From IMG/VR virus record IMGVR_UViG_3300021424_000101, positions 1 to 38,798 of that record: a stretch of DNA of 38,798 nucleotides. The stretch is one strand, 5' to 3'. Origin of the DNA: a virus. The notes under the pieces are model-generated. The model was given only the letters and a program-made list of their open reading frames with translations. It did no database searches and was not told where the DNA came from. The position numbers were made by a program, and so were the translations under genes. Positions 31,785 to 38,440 of the stretch are shown in pieces; position 1 is the stretch's first letter; each line of letters begins with the position of its first letter.

Positions 31785-31813
31785 TTGCCATTACCTATGA
31801 CGGTATGTATTGT
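31785..31813 (+). promoter_or_regulatory. Probable sigma70-type promoter
   Basis: TTGCCA (five of six), a 17-base spacer and TATTGT (four of six), 20 bases before ATG 31834. Confidence 0.5.
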
Positions 31814-31833
31814 AAATACAAAGCAAATCAACC

Positions 31834-32187
31834 ATGACTAAGTGGACTGCACTAATACAAACATCTACGGGTGTTCTTCAAAGAATTAACTTTGACTCCG
31901 CTAGTGGTTGGAGACAAGATGCTATTGCTCAGGTACAGGGAACTTACGGTGCTAAAAAAGTAATTAGTTGTAACCCAGCAGGCAATACGATTGTTCATAA
32001 ATCTGGCAATAAAACTAGAAACTCAAATCCAGTTGTTGCAGCTGCTGCAACATCTGCAGTAACTCTGACAGAAATGTTATTAGTTCCGATTATCTTTTTA
32101 ATCTTATGGTTTATTCCCCCTGCAATTATACTGACCACTGCACTTGTTTCTGCCGCAATCGTTGTCTTTCGGAAATTACGGTATTGA
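31834..32187 (+). CDS. Phage membrane protein, unknown
   Basis: 117 aa. The soluble N-terminal half (MTKWTALIQTSTGVLQRINF...ISCNPAGNTIVHK) is basic. The C-terminal half has two hydrophobic segments, ~68-92 (AATSAVTLTEMLLVPIIFLI) and ~93-112 (IPPAIILTTALVSAAIVVF), ending in Arg/Lys (RKLRY). This topology suggests an inner-membrane hairpin with the N-terminus cytoplasmic. Candidates such as a holin or small envelope regulator are only guesses. Promoters lie just before and just after it. Confidence 0.7.
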   Translation: MTKWTALIQTSTGVLQRINFDSASGWRQDAIAQVQGTYGAKKVISCNPAGNTIVHKSGNKTRNSNPVVAAAATSAVTLTEMLLVPIIFLILWFIPPAIILTTALVSAAIVVFRKLRY

Positions 32188-32212
32188 CTTTTAATTGATG
32201 ATAATATATAAT
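32184..32212 (+). promoter_or_regulatory. Sigma70-type promoter
   Basis: TTGACT (32184-32189), a 17-base spacer and TATAAT (32207-32212). The -35 overlaps the stop of the membrane protein gene; the ATG at 32236 follows 23 bases later. Confidence 0.75.
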
Positions 32213-32235
32213 AATTGTAAGTATAATTGAATTAC

Positions 32236-32595
32236 ATGGAAAGTACCACCGAAAATACAGTAGAACAAGAATCTTACCCTGCTCCTGGTGCCCCTTCACA
32301 AGCATTTGTAGGTAAAGGCGAGGGACATGAACAAAGAGTTCTTCGACTCAATAAACAGTTCAAGATTGTTTCTTCTACTCTTGGAAATCTTGATAGTAGA
32401 TTATCTGCCTTGGAAAAGTTTGTAGTGAATGCTGTTAATTTTCAAGCAACATTTACAAACGTAATTGCTACTCTCCATGAGATCGAAATGCGAGTCAAGG
32501 AATTGGAAGATTCTAGAGATGAAAAAGCTGCCAAGGATCGTTTTGATCTCACTACCGAAGTTGCTAGAGGACCTGGAGCACCACCAATCGAATAA
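32236..32595 (+). CDS. Phage coiled-coil protein, unknown
   Basis: 119 aa from ATG 32236 (MESTTENTVEQESYPAPGAP...), about 24 bases after the -10 box; a TTG at 32227 is a weak alternative. Acidic, Pro-rich disordered N-terminus, then a long coiled coil from ~38 to ~100 (VLRLNKQFKIVSSTLGNLDS; TLHEIEMRVKELEDSRDEKA). No ribosome-binding site. Function unknown. Confidence 0.65.
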   Translation: MESTTENTVEQESYPAPGAPSQAFVGKGEGHEQRVLRLNKQFKIVSSTLGNLDSRLSALEKFVVNAVNFQATFTNVIATLHEIEMRVKELEDSRDEKAAKDRFDLTTEVARGPGAPPIE

Positions 32596-32610
32596 GGATT
32601 CCTAATCAAT

Positions 32611-32646
32611 CCCCCCCTTGACAAGACTGTTGAGGGGGGTTATATT
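32611..32646 (+). promoter_or_regulatory. Promoter built into a terminator-like hairpin
   Basis: TTGACA (32618-32623), a 17-base spacer and TATATT (32641-32646) form a good promoter for the gene at 32672. The same bases form a hairpin: CCCCCCT (32612-32618) pairs with AGGGGGG (32633-32639), followed by TTATATT. Termination of upstream transcripts and new initiation may share the sequence. Confidence 0.65.
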
Positions 32647-32671
32647 ACATAGGTAATCAACAAACGGACCC

Positions 32672-32827
32672 ATGCTCTGGCAAGACCGCAACGGCACCTG
32701 GCACTCTACTCAATCTCCCATTGATGCTAAGATTGAACAGGCAATGATTGCTGACAATGCTGAAAAAGTGTGGACCGAACGTGAATTGTCTGGTGATGCA
32801 CTGTTTGACGAATTGTTTGGGGGGTGA
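32672..32827 (+). CDS. Small phage protein, 51 aa, unknown
   Basis: First ATG after the 32618 promoter: MLWQDRNGTWHSTQSPIDAK, ending VWTERELSGDALFDELFGG. Acidic, with an aromatic N-terminus. Its GGGGGGTGA end provides the ribosome-binding run for the GTG at 32830. No relatives recognised. Confidence 0.55.
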   Translation: MLWQDRNGTWHSTQSPIDAKIEQAMIADNAEKVWTERELSGDALFDELFGG

Positions 32828-32829
32828 AT

Positions 32830-33043
32830 GTGACGTTCCGCGAACTGGTACACACCTCTTGACAACCATACAAAACTGCGTTACCTTAAGAAAGTCAACA
32901 CAATTTTAACTGACATGTTTGATTTTGATGAATTAGATCGTATCGAAACTTCTGTTCTCGATGACGATCTTTTTGATTGGATGAGTTCAGGTGTTGTTGA
33001 AGAGTTTGACTCTGAGACACTTGCTTTGCTCAAGGAGTTCTGA
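32830..33043 (+). pseudogene. Small gene read in two frames (frameshift or +1 recoding)
   Basis: GTG 32830, behind a strong GGGGGTGA site, encodes VTFRELVHTS and then hits TGA at 32860. The +1 frame is open across the same spot and continues YTPLDNHTKLRYLKKVNTIL, TDMFDFDELDRIETSVLDDD and so on to TGA 33041-33043, but has no start codon before ATG 32915. Joining the two frames gives one coherent ~70-aa acidic protein; otherwise only a 42-aa product from 32915 is possible. Either a base has been lost or gained in nature or assembly, or the stop TGAC is bypassed by +1 frameshifting. Function unknown. Confidence 0.5.
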
Positions 33044-33054
33044 TATTTTATGTT

Positions 33055-33126
33055 TATGGGAATGAGATGCGCCCCAAAGACACTCACCATTTCTCAATGT
33101 ATTCTAAATTAAAAGGAGAAACACTC
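33055..33126 (+). repeat. Duplicated 72-bp leader, copy 1 (with 18-codon leader peptide)
   Basis: Matches 35405-35476 at 64 of 72 positions with no gaps, and sits at the same distance from the next start codon (GTG 33128). It contains a short frame at 33056-33112 encoding MGMRCAPKTLTISQCILN whose stop is followed at once by the AAAGGAGAA ribosome-binding sequence of the next gene. The frame, the stop position and most codons are kept in both copies. Confidence 0.85.
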
Positions 33127-33127
33127 T

Positions 33128-34141
33128 GTGACTAAAACTCTTGATGAACTCAAAAGGATTGAGGGACATCTGTCATATGAGATTGTCAACTTTGTTGATG
33201 AGACTCACAATGACTGTAAAGTCCATAAGATTCTTAGGAAAAAGAATTCTTATCCTCTTGTGGTTCTTGATTCCCCCCCGCCCGGCATTCCACTGATTCC
33301 CGTGGACAAGATCATCGTAGGTGCTTATCAGCGACCCGAAGATTTTGACCAGAACCAAGTAGCAAACAATATTAAAGATGTTGGTGGATTTAAGTACGAC
33401 TTTTTTAATGTCGTACTGGTGTATCTTCGTCCCAATGGTAAGTATTACGTTGTGGACGGTATGCATCGCATTGTGAAAGCAATGCTTTGTGGGATTAGGG
33501 ATGTTCCTGCATTGGTAAAAGTCCACCCCCAAGGTCTATCTACCGCTGAGATGGAAAAGATTGAAGCAGATGCATTTCTTGCTAGTAACCGTCGCAACAA
33601 AAAAGTTAGTAAGAATGGTAACTTCAAAGCAGGCATTTATGCCGGTGATGCTGCATCTCTTCAGATCGAACGTATTCTGAATGTTACGAACTGGACCATC
33701 AAAGGACTTGGTGGTGATGGACAATTTGTCATCAGTGATTACGGTCATATCCGTGATTCCTATATTGATTATGGGAAAGATGCCGTTGTGTACGCATCTC
33801 AACTGGTGCAAAACAACCAATGGAGAGGTGAGAAACCTGCACCCACTTTTGTCGGTGGTGTTGCATGTTTTATTGCAAAGATCTTCCCTCAGTTGAACGA
33901 ACAGACGAAAGTTCTCTTTATCACTTGGTTCAACAGCATGATGACCTTGACTGATACTCAACGGTCCTACACTGAGAAACCTTGTTATGGTCGTGCAAGG
34001 GAAAGTGTTGCGTTTCGTTTGTCGCAACGGTTCAACTTCTATGTGAGACAAAAAGGTCTTCGCCGGCCGATTACTATTACTCACATCAAAGAGTTGGAAG
34101 GGTTGAGTAACGAATGGTTATCCGCATTTCACATCGACTGA
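33128..34141 (+). CDS. ParB-like (ParB/Srx fold) protein
   Basis: 337 aa starting at GTG 33128 behind AAAGGAGAA. Residues ~55-125 show the ParB N-terminal/sulfiredoxin fold: IPVDKIIVGAYQRPEDFDQN, then VANNIKDVGGF and YYVVDGMHRIVKAMLCGI with the D-G-x-H-R motif (110-114). Partition ParB proteins use this fold as a CTPase/DNA clamp; phage versions may be nucleases or transcription regulators. The rest is alpha-helical with WTIKGLGGDGQFVISDYGHI and shows no helix-turn-helix I am sure of. The gene is flanked by the leader repeat and a terminator, suggesting a self-contained transcription unit. Role in this phage unknown. Confidence 0.75.
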   Translation: MTKTLDELKRIEGHLSYEIVNFVDETHNDCKVHKILRKKNSYPLVVLDSPPPGIPLIPVDKIIVGAYQRPEDFDQNQVANNIKDVGGFKYDFFNVVLVYLRPNGKYYVVDGMHRIVKAMLCGIRDVPALVKVHPQGLSTAEMEKIEADAFLASNRRNKKVSKNGNFKAGIYAGDAASLQIERILNVTNWTIKGLGGDGQFVISDYGHIRDSYIDYGKDAVVYASQLVQNNQWRGEKPAPTFVGGVACFIAKIFPQLNEQTKVLFITWFNSMMTLTDTQRSYTEKPCYGRARESVAFRLSQRFNFYVRQKGLRRPITITHIKELEGLSNEWLSAFHID

Positions 34142-34144
34142 TTA

Positions 34145-34190
34145 GATAAGGGATCCTTATCCAAACCCCCCTTGCCCTGCAGGGGGGGTT
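34145..34190 (+). terminator. Double-hairpin terminator after the ParB-like gene
   Basis: Hairpin 1: GATAAGG-GAT-CCTTATC (34145-34161). Hairpin 2: AACCCCCCT pairs with AGGGGGGTT (34164-34172 and 34181-34190), then TCCTTTATC. The T-rich tail is short, so termination may be partial before the helicase gene. Confidence 0.65.
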
Positions 34191-34221
34191 CCTTTATCAT
34201 ACTTCCATTGACATTCAGATT

Positions 34222-35400
34222 ATGAAGTTTCGTCCACACCAAATTCGTATTGATGCAAAGATGCAGGAATACGACAAGGGACAAATTATTTCTCCTACTG
34301 GTAGTGGAAAAACACCGAATATGTTCTTTGATGCCAAACGTCAATTTCAGTCAGAAACTCCTCAGACTGTTGTAGTTGTTGCTCCTCGCATTTTGCTTGC
34401 GGAGCAGTTGTCTTCTGAGTTTCTGGAACACATTACCAACGCAGAAGTTTTGCACGTTCATAGTGGTGAAACTCATCACGTTAGCACTACTAACCCCGCT
34501 GACATTGTGGTTCACGCTGGTATGTGTGCTGCTGCAGGTCTTCATCAGTTGATCTTCACTACTTACAACTCTCTGAATCGTATTCAAGAGGCAGAGATTG
34601 ATGTAGATACAATTTACTTTGACGAAGCACACAACAGTGTTCAGCGACACTTTTTCCCCGCAACCAAACACTTCTCCGAGAAGGCAAAACGGTGTTATTT
34701 CTTCACTGCAACTCCAAAACATTCTCTTGCTTTTGATAAACCTGGGATGAATCATCCTGAAGTTTATGGTGAGGTTTTGTGTAAAGTTCCTGCACCCGAA
34801 CTTGTTGAAAATGGTTATATTCTCCCCCCTAAAGTTGTAGTAAAGCAACTACCCATGATTAAGGGAAAACAGGTCATTTTCTCTCGTGACAGTGACAATC
34901 TAATTGAAACTATTGATGAGCAGAAAGTCAAAAAGATTCTTGTCTGTGCTCGTACCACCAAACAAATTGTAGGATTGATTTCGGAATCTGATTTCTGTTC
35001 ACAGTTGTATGTCCGTGGGTATTCTTGGATGGTGATTACATCTAAGACTGGTCCTATTATTGATGGTAAGAAAGTAAATCGTGAGGAGTTCTTTGAGACT
35101 CTGAACGCATGGGGTAAGGATGAATCTAAAAAGTTTGTTGTGATTCATCACAGTATCCTATCTGAGGGTATCAATGTGTCTGGACTGGAGGCAGTTCTGT
35201 TCATGCGTAACATGGATTACATCGGTATCAGTCAAACTATTGGACGTGTAATTCGTCTTGGTAGTTCACAGAAAAAGTTTGGACTTGTCTGTATTCCTGT
35301 CTATGATAATGTGGGTATCAGTACATCTCGCAAAGTTCAATCTGTTGTTGATATTATCTTCGAACAAGGAGAACCTGCCATTTCTGTGATCAAACGGTAG
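34222..35400 (+). CDS. SF2 DEAH-box helicase
   Basis: 392 aa with the ordered SF2 motifs: Q-like FRPHQIRID at the N-terminus, motif I SPTGSGKT (24-31), Ia VVVAPRILLA, motif II DEAH (134-137), motif III TATPKH (162-167), motif V HSILSEGINVSGLEAV and motif VI QTIGRVIRLGS with arginine fingers. It is shorter than T4 UvsW and closer to compact phage Res-III-type helicases. The role is ATP-driven nucleic-acid unwinding or branch migration in replication or repair; exact substrate unknown. No strong ribosome-binding site is seen before ATG 34222, and the gene is followed by leader repeat copy 2. Confidence 0.85.
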   Translation: MKFRPHQIRIDAKMQEYDKGQIISPTGSGKTPNMFFDAKRQFQSETPQTVVVVAPRILLAEQLSSEFLEHITNAEVLHVHSGETHHVSTTNPADIVVHAGMCAAAGLHQLIFTTYNSLNRIQEAEIDVDTIYFDEAHNSVQRHFFPATKHFSEKAKRCYFFTATPKHSLAFDKPGMNHPEVYGEVLCKVPAPELVENGYILPPKVVVKQLPMIKGKQVIFSRDSDNLIETIDEQKVKKILVCARTTKQIVGLISESDFCSQLYVRGYSWMVITSKTGPIIDGKKVNREEFFETLNAWGKDESKKFVVIHHSILSEGINVSGLEAVLFMRNMDYIGISQTIGRVIRLGSSQKKFGLVCIPVYDNVGISTSRKVQSVVDIIFEQGEPAISVIKR

Positions 35401-35404
35401 AATG

Positions 35405-35476
35405 TATGGGAATGAGATGCGCCCTAAAGACACTCAATGTTTCTCAATGTATTTTTAATTGAAAGGAGAATCACTC
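35405..35476 (+). repeat. Duplicated 72-bp leader, copy 2 (with 18-codon leader peptide)
   Basis: Ungapped partner of 33055-33126. Its short frame 35406-35462 encodes MGMRCALKTLNVSQCIFN and ends TGA, overlapping the A of the GAAAGGAGAA ribosome-binding sequence for ATG 35477. Changes between copies are mainly conservative in the peptide (I/V, L/F, T/N, P/L). Confidence 0.85.
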
Positions 35477-36055
35477 ATGAGCAACTATTACAATTCCCTG
35501 TCCAAGTTTTCTAAAGACTGGACAGTTTATTGCGAGAAAACCTATCGCAATCTTCGGGCAAATGCCATCTCTTGGCGTTCTAGTGCCGAATGGGATCGTG
35601 CTATCACCAGAGATTTCTATCTTGGAGTATTCGACTCTGGCAATCCCAATCCTACTGGATACATCAGTGAAGAGGCACTAAGTAACAAATTATCATCAAA
35701 GAAGACAGTGCAAGATCACTGTTTCTCTCCACAATTTATTGGACGAATGGTGATGGATAATCAGGAGATTTATCTGTCTGATTATGAAAAATTCAAATCA
35801 GTCTTTTGGTATGCTTGCAGCACTATTGTGGTAGTGCAAAAGGAGAATGAAGACCTTTCCAATCTTACCATCAATGATGAGAATGGGTACAGGATTCTAG
35901 TTCCTACCAACAAAAAGTACAACCATTTGGGAATCAATCTTTACAAAAGATTTCCAGGCAAAACTCGTTGGAAGTATTCTATTCCTGAAGAAACTAACAT
36001 TCTAGATGTTCCTGAGGAACTTCTGCAGTACGAAAAACAGTATCTAGTTGCATGA
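35477..36055 (+). CDS. Phage protein of unknown function, 192 aa
   Basis: Starts MSNYYNSLSKFSKDWTVYCE behind AAAGGAG in the duplicated leader. Mixed alpha/beta with many Tyr/Trp (SSAEWDRAITRDFYLGVFDS; FIGRMVMDNQEIYLSDYEKF). No catalytic motif, membrane segment or known domain is evident. It shares its leader with the ParB-like gene, implying co-regulation. It overlaps the next gene by four bases (ATGA). Confidence 0.7.
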   Translation: MSNYYNSLSKFSKDWTVYCEKTYRNLRANAISWRSSAEWDRAITRDFYLGVFDSGNPNPTGYISEEALSNKLSSKKTVQDHCFSPQFIGRMVMDNQEIYLSDYEKFKSVFWYACSTIVVVQKENEDLSNLTINDENGYRILVPTNKKYNHLGINLYKRFPGKTRWKYSIPEETNILDVPEELLQYEKQYLVA

Positions 36056-36447
36056 ACTTTCCTGATACCACTATACTTCACCCCGATCATCCACCATCGG
36101 GATTTGTTACTCCAGACTGGCAGTTTGCTGCTGTACCCTACGGCAATGAGTATATCATTATTGCTGATGGGAAACAACTTGAGTTGTGCCACAGTCGTGA
36201 ACTTGCCTGTATTCGATTAGAACAATTAAAAAACTCGCATCGAACCCGCAAGGGAGGTACTAGGACTCCCGTAAAACAGAATTGCAAGAAAAAGGCGAAA
36301 ACGCCTAGTGGTGGCAAGGGATCTAAAACCAGAGATCCCAGTATTTCCAGTGATACCACCAAAAATGCCAAATCCAATCCTGGTAAAAAACCAATAACAG
36401 AAGTGTCCACTATACTCTCAAATCCTCTTCTTGATGCATTATCATAA
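36052..36447 (+). CDS. Basic-tailed phage protein, unknown
   Basis: 131 aa. Residues 1-62 are a small folded-looking unit (FVTPDWQFAAVPYGNEYIII, ELCHSRELACIRLEQLKN). Residues ~63-115 are a Lys/Arg/Gly/Ser-rich disordered tail (HRTRKGGTRTPVKQNCKKKA...) likely to bind nucleic acid. Translationally coupled to the previous gene. No family recognised. Confidence 0.6.
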   Translation: MNFPDTTILHPDHPPSGFVTPDWQFAAVPYGNEYIIIADGKQLELCHSRELACIRLEQLKNSHRTRKGGTRTPVKQNCKKKAKTPSGGKGSKTRDPSISSDTTKNAKSNPGKKPITEVSTILSNPLLDALS

Positions 36448-36464
36448 AATAGTTGGAGATGACA

Positions 36465-36677
36465 ATGACTACTAAAATCAAACGGGTTTCTGTGATTCCT
36501 GTTTCTAACAAAGCAAAGAATAGGTTTCATAATATGATGGACCTGTTTCATACATGTACTGTAGAACAAGAAAAAAAGATTGACGGTGTTCCTCACATGT
36601 ATCTGGTTTCTCTAAATCGACAGTATCATTTTTGGGTTCCCACTGCGGGAAATGAACACTGGAAAATTGAAAAGTAA
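36465..36677 (+). CDS. Small conserved phage protein, unknown
   Basis: 70 aa from ATG 36465 (MTTKIKRVSVIPVSNKAKNR), chosen for GGAG 6 bases upstream; an in-frame ATG lies at 36459. Blocks KKIDGVPHMYLVSLNRQYHF and WVPTAGNEHWKI suggest a small beta-rich protein. Proteins with the pattern 'KAKNR...FLVS...YHFWV' occur in cyanophages; role unknown. Stop overlaps the next start (TAATG). Confidence 0.7.
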   Translation: MTTKIKRVSVIPVSNKAKNRFHNMMDLFHTCTVEQEKKIDGVPHMYLVSLNRQYHFWVPTAGNEHWKIEK

Positions 36678-36847
36678 TGGCATTAGAAGTTCGGTCAATT
36701 CTCATCGACGAATCTCAACTTCATATGTTGAGAACTCTCATTCAGGCAGAAGTAAAGTATGCCATAGAAGTAGAGAAACAGTCAGAGAGTGTTAATGACC
36801 AGAAAGAGATATGCGACATTGTTTTCAATAATTTACTTACAACAATA
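36677..36847 (+). CDS. Small helical phage protein, 56 aa
   Basis: MALEVRSILIDESQLHMLRT, LIQAEVKYAIEVEKQSESVN, ending DIVFNNLLTQ. One-base overlap with the previous stop argues for real coupled translation. Predicted helical, acidic; no family recognised. Confidence 0.6.
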
Positions 36848-36849
36848 AT

Positions 36850-37131
36850 ATGATTGAAATGTTCCACAAACCCCCAAATGGTTATCACTATGAGCAGGAA
36901 AAAAATTACAAACGTAATACTACTGCTATTTGGTTGCATCACCATAAACGGTACGATTACAACCTTGGGAAACCAGTTAAAACCATCTGGGGATTTTACA
37001 ACACCAAAACCAGGAACTTCCACGCCCCAGTTAATAGTCAGACAGTGGGTAGTGTAGTTGACATTGGCGATACTACACCCTATACTGCTATGCCTATCAA
37101 ACAAAGTCCATTGGAAAAGTTTTTCGTATGA
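36850..37131 (+). CDS. Conserved cyanophage protein, 93 aa
   Basis: MIEMFHKPPNGYHYEQEKNY, then NTTAIWLHHHKRYDYNLGKP, VKTIWGFYNTKTRNFHAPVN and YTAMPIKQSPLEKFFV. An internal start at MFHKPP (36859) is possible. The 'PPNGYHYE...IWGFY...YTAMPIKQS' pattern is one I associate with a widespread cyanophage protein of unknown function. Aromatic-rich beta protein with no catalytic motif. ATGA overlap with the next gene. Confidence 0.72.
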   Translation: MIEMFHKPPNGYHYEQEKNYKRNTTAIWLHHHKRYDYNLGKPVKTIWGFYNTKTRNFHAPVNSQTVGSVVDIGDTTPYTAMPIKQSPLEKFFV

Positions 37132-37364
37132 ATTACACTGAACATATTCGTGATTACAATTTAGACTTGCTCGATATAACCTTTTCCGATAGGATTGACA
37201 AACTAATTGAAGAGAAACGATTTGCTGATGCAGATGCAATCGTTGAAGAAGTTATTATCACAAAAGGAGAGGATCCAAGTTTTTATGATACAATTTTTAT
37301 GGCAGATTTGACTTCCTATAATGATGAAGATTTGTCTCAACTGAGATTCCATGTGACAGATTGA
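37128..37364 (+). CDS. Small acidic phage protein, unknown
   Basis: 78 aa (MNYTEHIRDYNLDLLDITFS...), coupled to the previous gene by ATGA. Helical and very acidic (RIDKLIEEKRFADADAIVEE), ending in SQLRFHVTD. Its length and charge resemble DNA-mimic or adaptor proteins, but that is speculation. Confidence 0.6.
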   Translation: MNYTEHIRDYNLDLLDITFSDRIDKLIEEKRFADADAIVEEVIITKGEDPSFYDTIFMADLTSYNDEDLSQLRFHVTD

Positions 37365-37434
37365 CAACTGTCCACTACCCATTGCTTTCTCGGTCCTTTC
37401 CTGCAATACTATAAGAGTCAAACAAACAAACGAC

Positions 37435-37845
37435 ATGGCAACCCGTTCTCGCATTGGTATTCAACTCGCAGACGATTCTGTTCTCTCAGTGTATTGCCAC
37501 TGGGATGGTTACCCTGACTTCAATGGTGTCAAACTTCAGCAACATTTCAACACTCGTGAGAAGGTTGCTGAGTTGATTGATGGTGGTGACATGAGTTGTC
37601 TGTGGACAAATGCTGGTTGGCAGAATGAAACTCTGCCTGAATCTGGTCCTCTTTACTATTCTTCTCGTGGTGAAACTCGTCTTCCTCGTCATGACAACAA
37701 TATGACTGAGTATCTCACTCAAGATGCAGAAGAGTATGCGTATCTCTATACCACCGACGGAGAGTGGTTGTGTTATGATACCTGTCAGTGGCACGATGTA
37801 ACTTATCTTGAAAGGGTAGAGATTCCTCAAGAGGTAGCAGCATGA
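37435..37845 (+). CDS. Conserved phage protein (MxTRSRIGxQL family)
   Basis: 136 aa beginning MATRSRIGIQLADDSVLSVY, then CHWDGYPDFNGVKLQQHF, ELIDGGDMSCLW, GPLYYSSRGE and EYAYLYTTDGEWLCYD. The CHWDGYP and LIDGGDMS blocks are widespread in cyanophage and other phage proteins of unknown function. Probably a small alpha/beta globular protein. Overlaps the next gene by four bases. Confidence 0.75.
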   Translation: MATRSRIGIQLADDSVLSVYCHWDGYPDFNGVKLQQHFNTREKVAELIDGGDMSCLWTNAGWQNETLPESGPLYYSSRGETRLPRHDNNMTEYLTQDAEEYAYLYTTDGEWLCYDTCQWHDVTYLERVEIPQEVAA

Positions 37846-38003
37846 AATACTATCTCTTCTTTACTGTTCTCTTTGGTTTGATGTTAGGGTGGCAAGCATT
37901 CCTTGTCACCAGGGATAACAAAATGTTTGAGGGTTACCAGAACCGTCAAGAACAAATCTGCCGAGAGATGAAATCCTTTCACCCTGATTGTCACATAGAA
38001 TGA
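37842..38003 (+). CDS. Small membrane-anchored protein, 53 aa
   Basis: MKYYLFFTVLFGLMLGWQAF is one N-terminal membrane helix or signal anchor, followed by a charged tail with two Cys (EQICREMKSFHPDCHIE). No lipobox. Coupled to the previous gene by ATGA. Role unknown; the length and topology would fit a small envelope protein. Confidence 0.6.
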   Translation: MKYYLFFTVLFGLMLGWQAFLVTRDNKMFEGYQNRQEQICREMKSFHPDCHIE

Positions 38004-38004
38004 A

Positions 38005-38145
38005 ATGGAAAACAAACAAACAAAAAAGGAATTGCAATCAATAACAAATCCCATTAAAAGACATTTAGAGTTCTTAAATGAACTTCGAGTTGATCTACGA
38101 AAAAATAAAAAATGGAAACGATTGCATCAAAAATATAGCAAATAA
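38005..38145 (+). CDS. Small basic phage protein, 46 aa
   Basis: MENKQTKKELQSITNPIKRH, LEFLNELRVDLRKNKKWKRL, HQKYSK. Lys/Arg-rich helix, possibly nucleic-acid binding. It starts one base after the previous stop but has no clear ribosome-binding site, so support is modest. Confidence 0.45.
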   Translation: MENKQTKKELQSITNPIKRHLEFLNELRVDLRKNKKWKRLHQKYSK

Positions 38146-38203
38146 ATGCGATCACTGCAATTATACATAATTTACAACCTGATGTGGAAACCAGTTAGGA
38201 AAA

Positions 38204-38374
38204 ATGTATCATCTTAATGTTACGTTGACACAAGAACAACGATCTCTTCTCAATGATGCTCTCTATTTCTATAGTGAGATGTTTGCATCCGATCCTATTG
38301 ATGCAGATAAAGTAACAAATGCTGTAGAAGAGTTAGAGGATCTTATTGACAATCATTGCGAAACTATTGAATGA
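38204..38374 (+). CDS. Small acidic phage protein, 56 aa
   Basis: MYHLNVTLTQEQRSLLNDAL, YFYSEMFASDPIDADKVTNA, VEELEDLIDNHCETIE. A strand followed by two helices; AGGA lies 6 bases before ATG 38204. A terminator follows within a few bases, marking the end of the transcription unit. No family recognised. Confidence 0.65.
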   Translation: MYHLNVTLTQEQRSLLNDALYFYSEMFASDPIDADKVTNAVEELEDLIDNHCETIE

Positions 38375-38375
38375 T

Positions 38376-38424
38376 GTGACACTTGATGAAGTGTCACAGG
38401 GGGACTTGCGTTCCCCCTTTTTTT
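38376..38424 (+). terminator. Tandem hairpins with U-run: strong rho-independent terminator
   Basis: First stem GTGACACTT-GATG-AAGTGTCAC (38376-38397, 9 bp). Second stem AGGGGGA/TCCCCCT (38398-38404/38412-38418), followed by T at 38418-38424. It ends the early-type gene string before the last gene. Confidence 0.85.
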
Positions 38425-38440
38425 ATGCAATGATAACAGT

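Noticed and set aside
33536-34084. 182-codon minus-strand open frame opposite the ParB-like gene
   Set aside because: The plus strand carries a recognisable ParB/Srx domain with leader and terminator; the antisense product has no recognisable features.
34207-34212. TTGACA just before the helicase start
   Set aside because: No -10 box at a suitable distance before the ATG at 34222, so not called a promoter.
36225-36290. tRNA-like T-arm pattern on the minus strand (GGGTTCGATGCGAG)
   Set aside because: No acceptor stem or anticodon arm can be placed, and the plus strand is a translationally coupled coding region with a basic tail.
38146-38218. 23-codon open frame (MRSLQLYIIYNLMWKPVRKN...)
   Set aside because: Overlaps the next gene's start, no ribosome-binding site, no conservation visible; likely chance.
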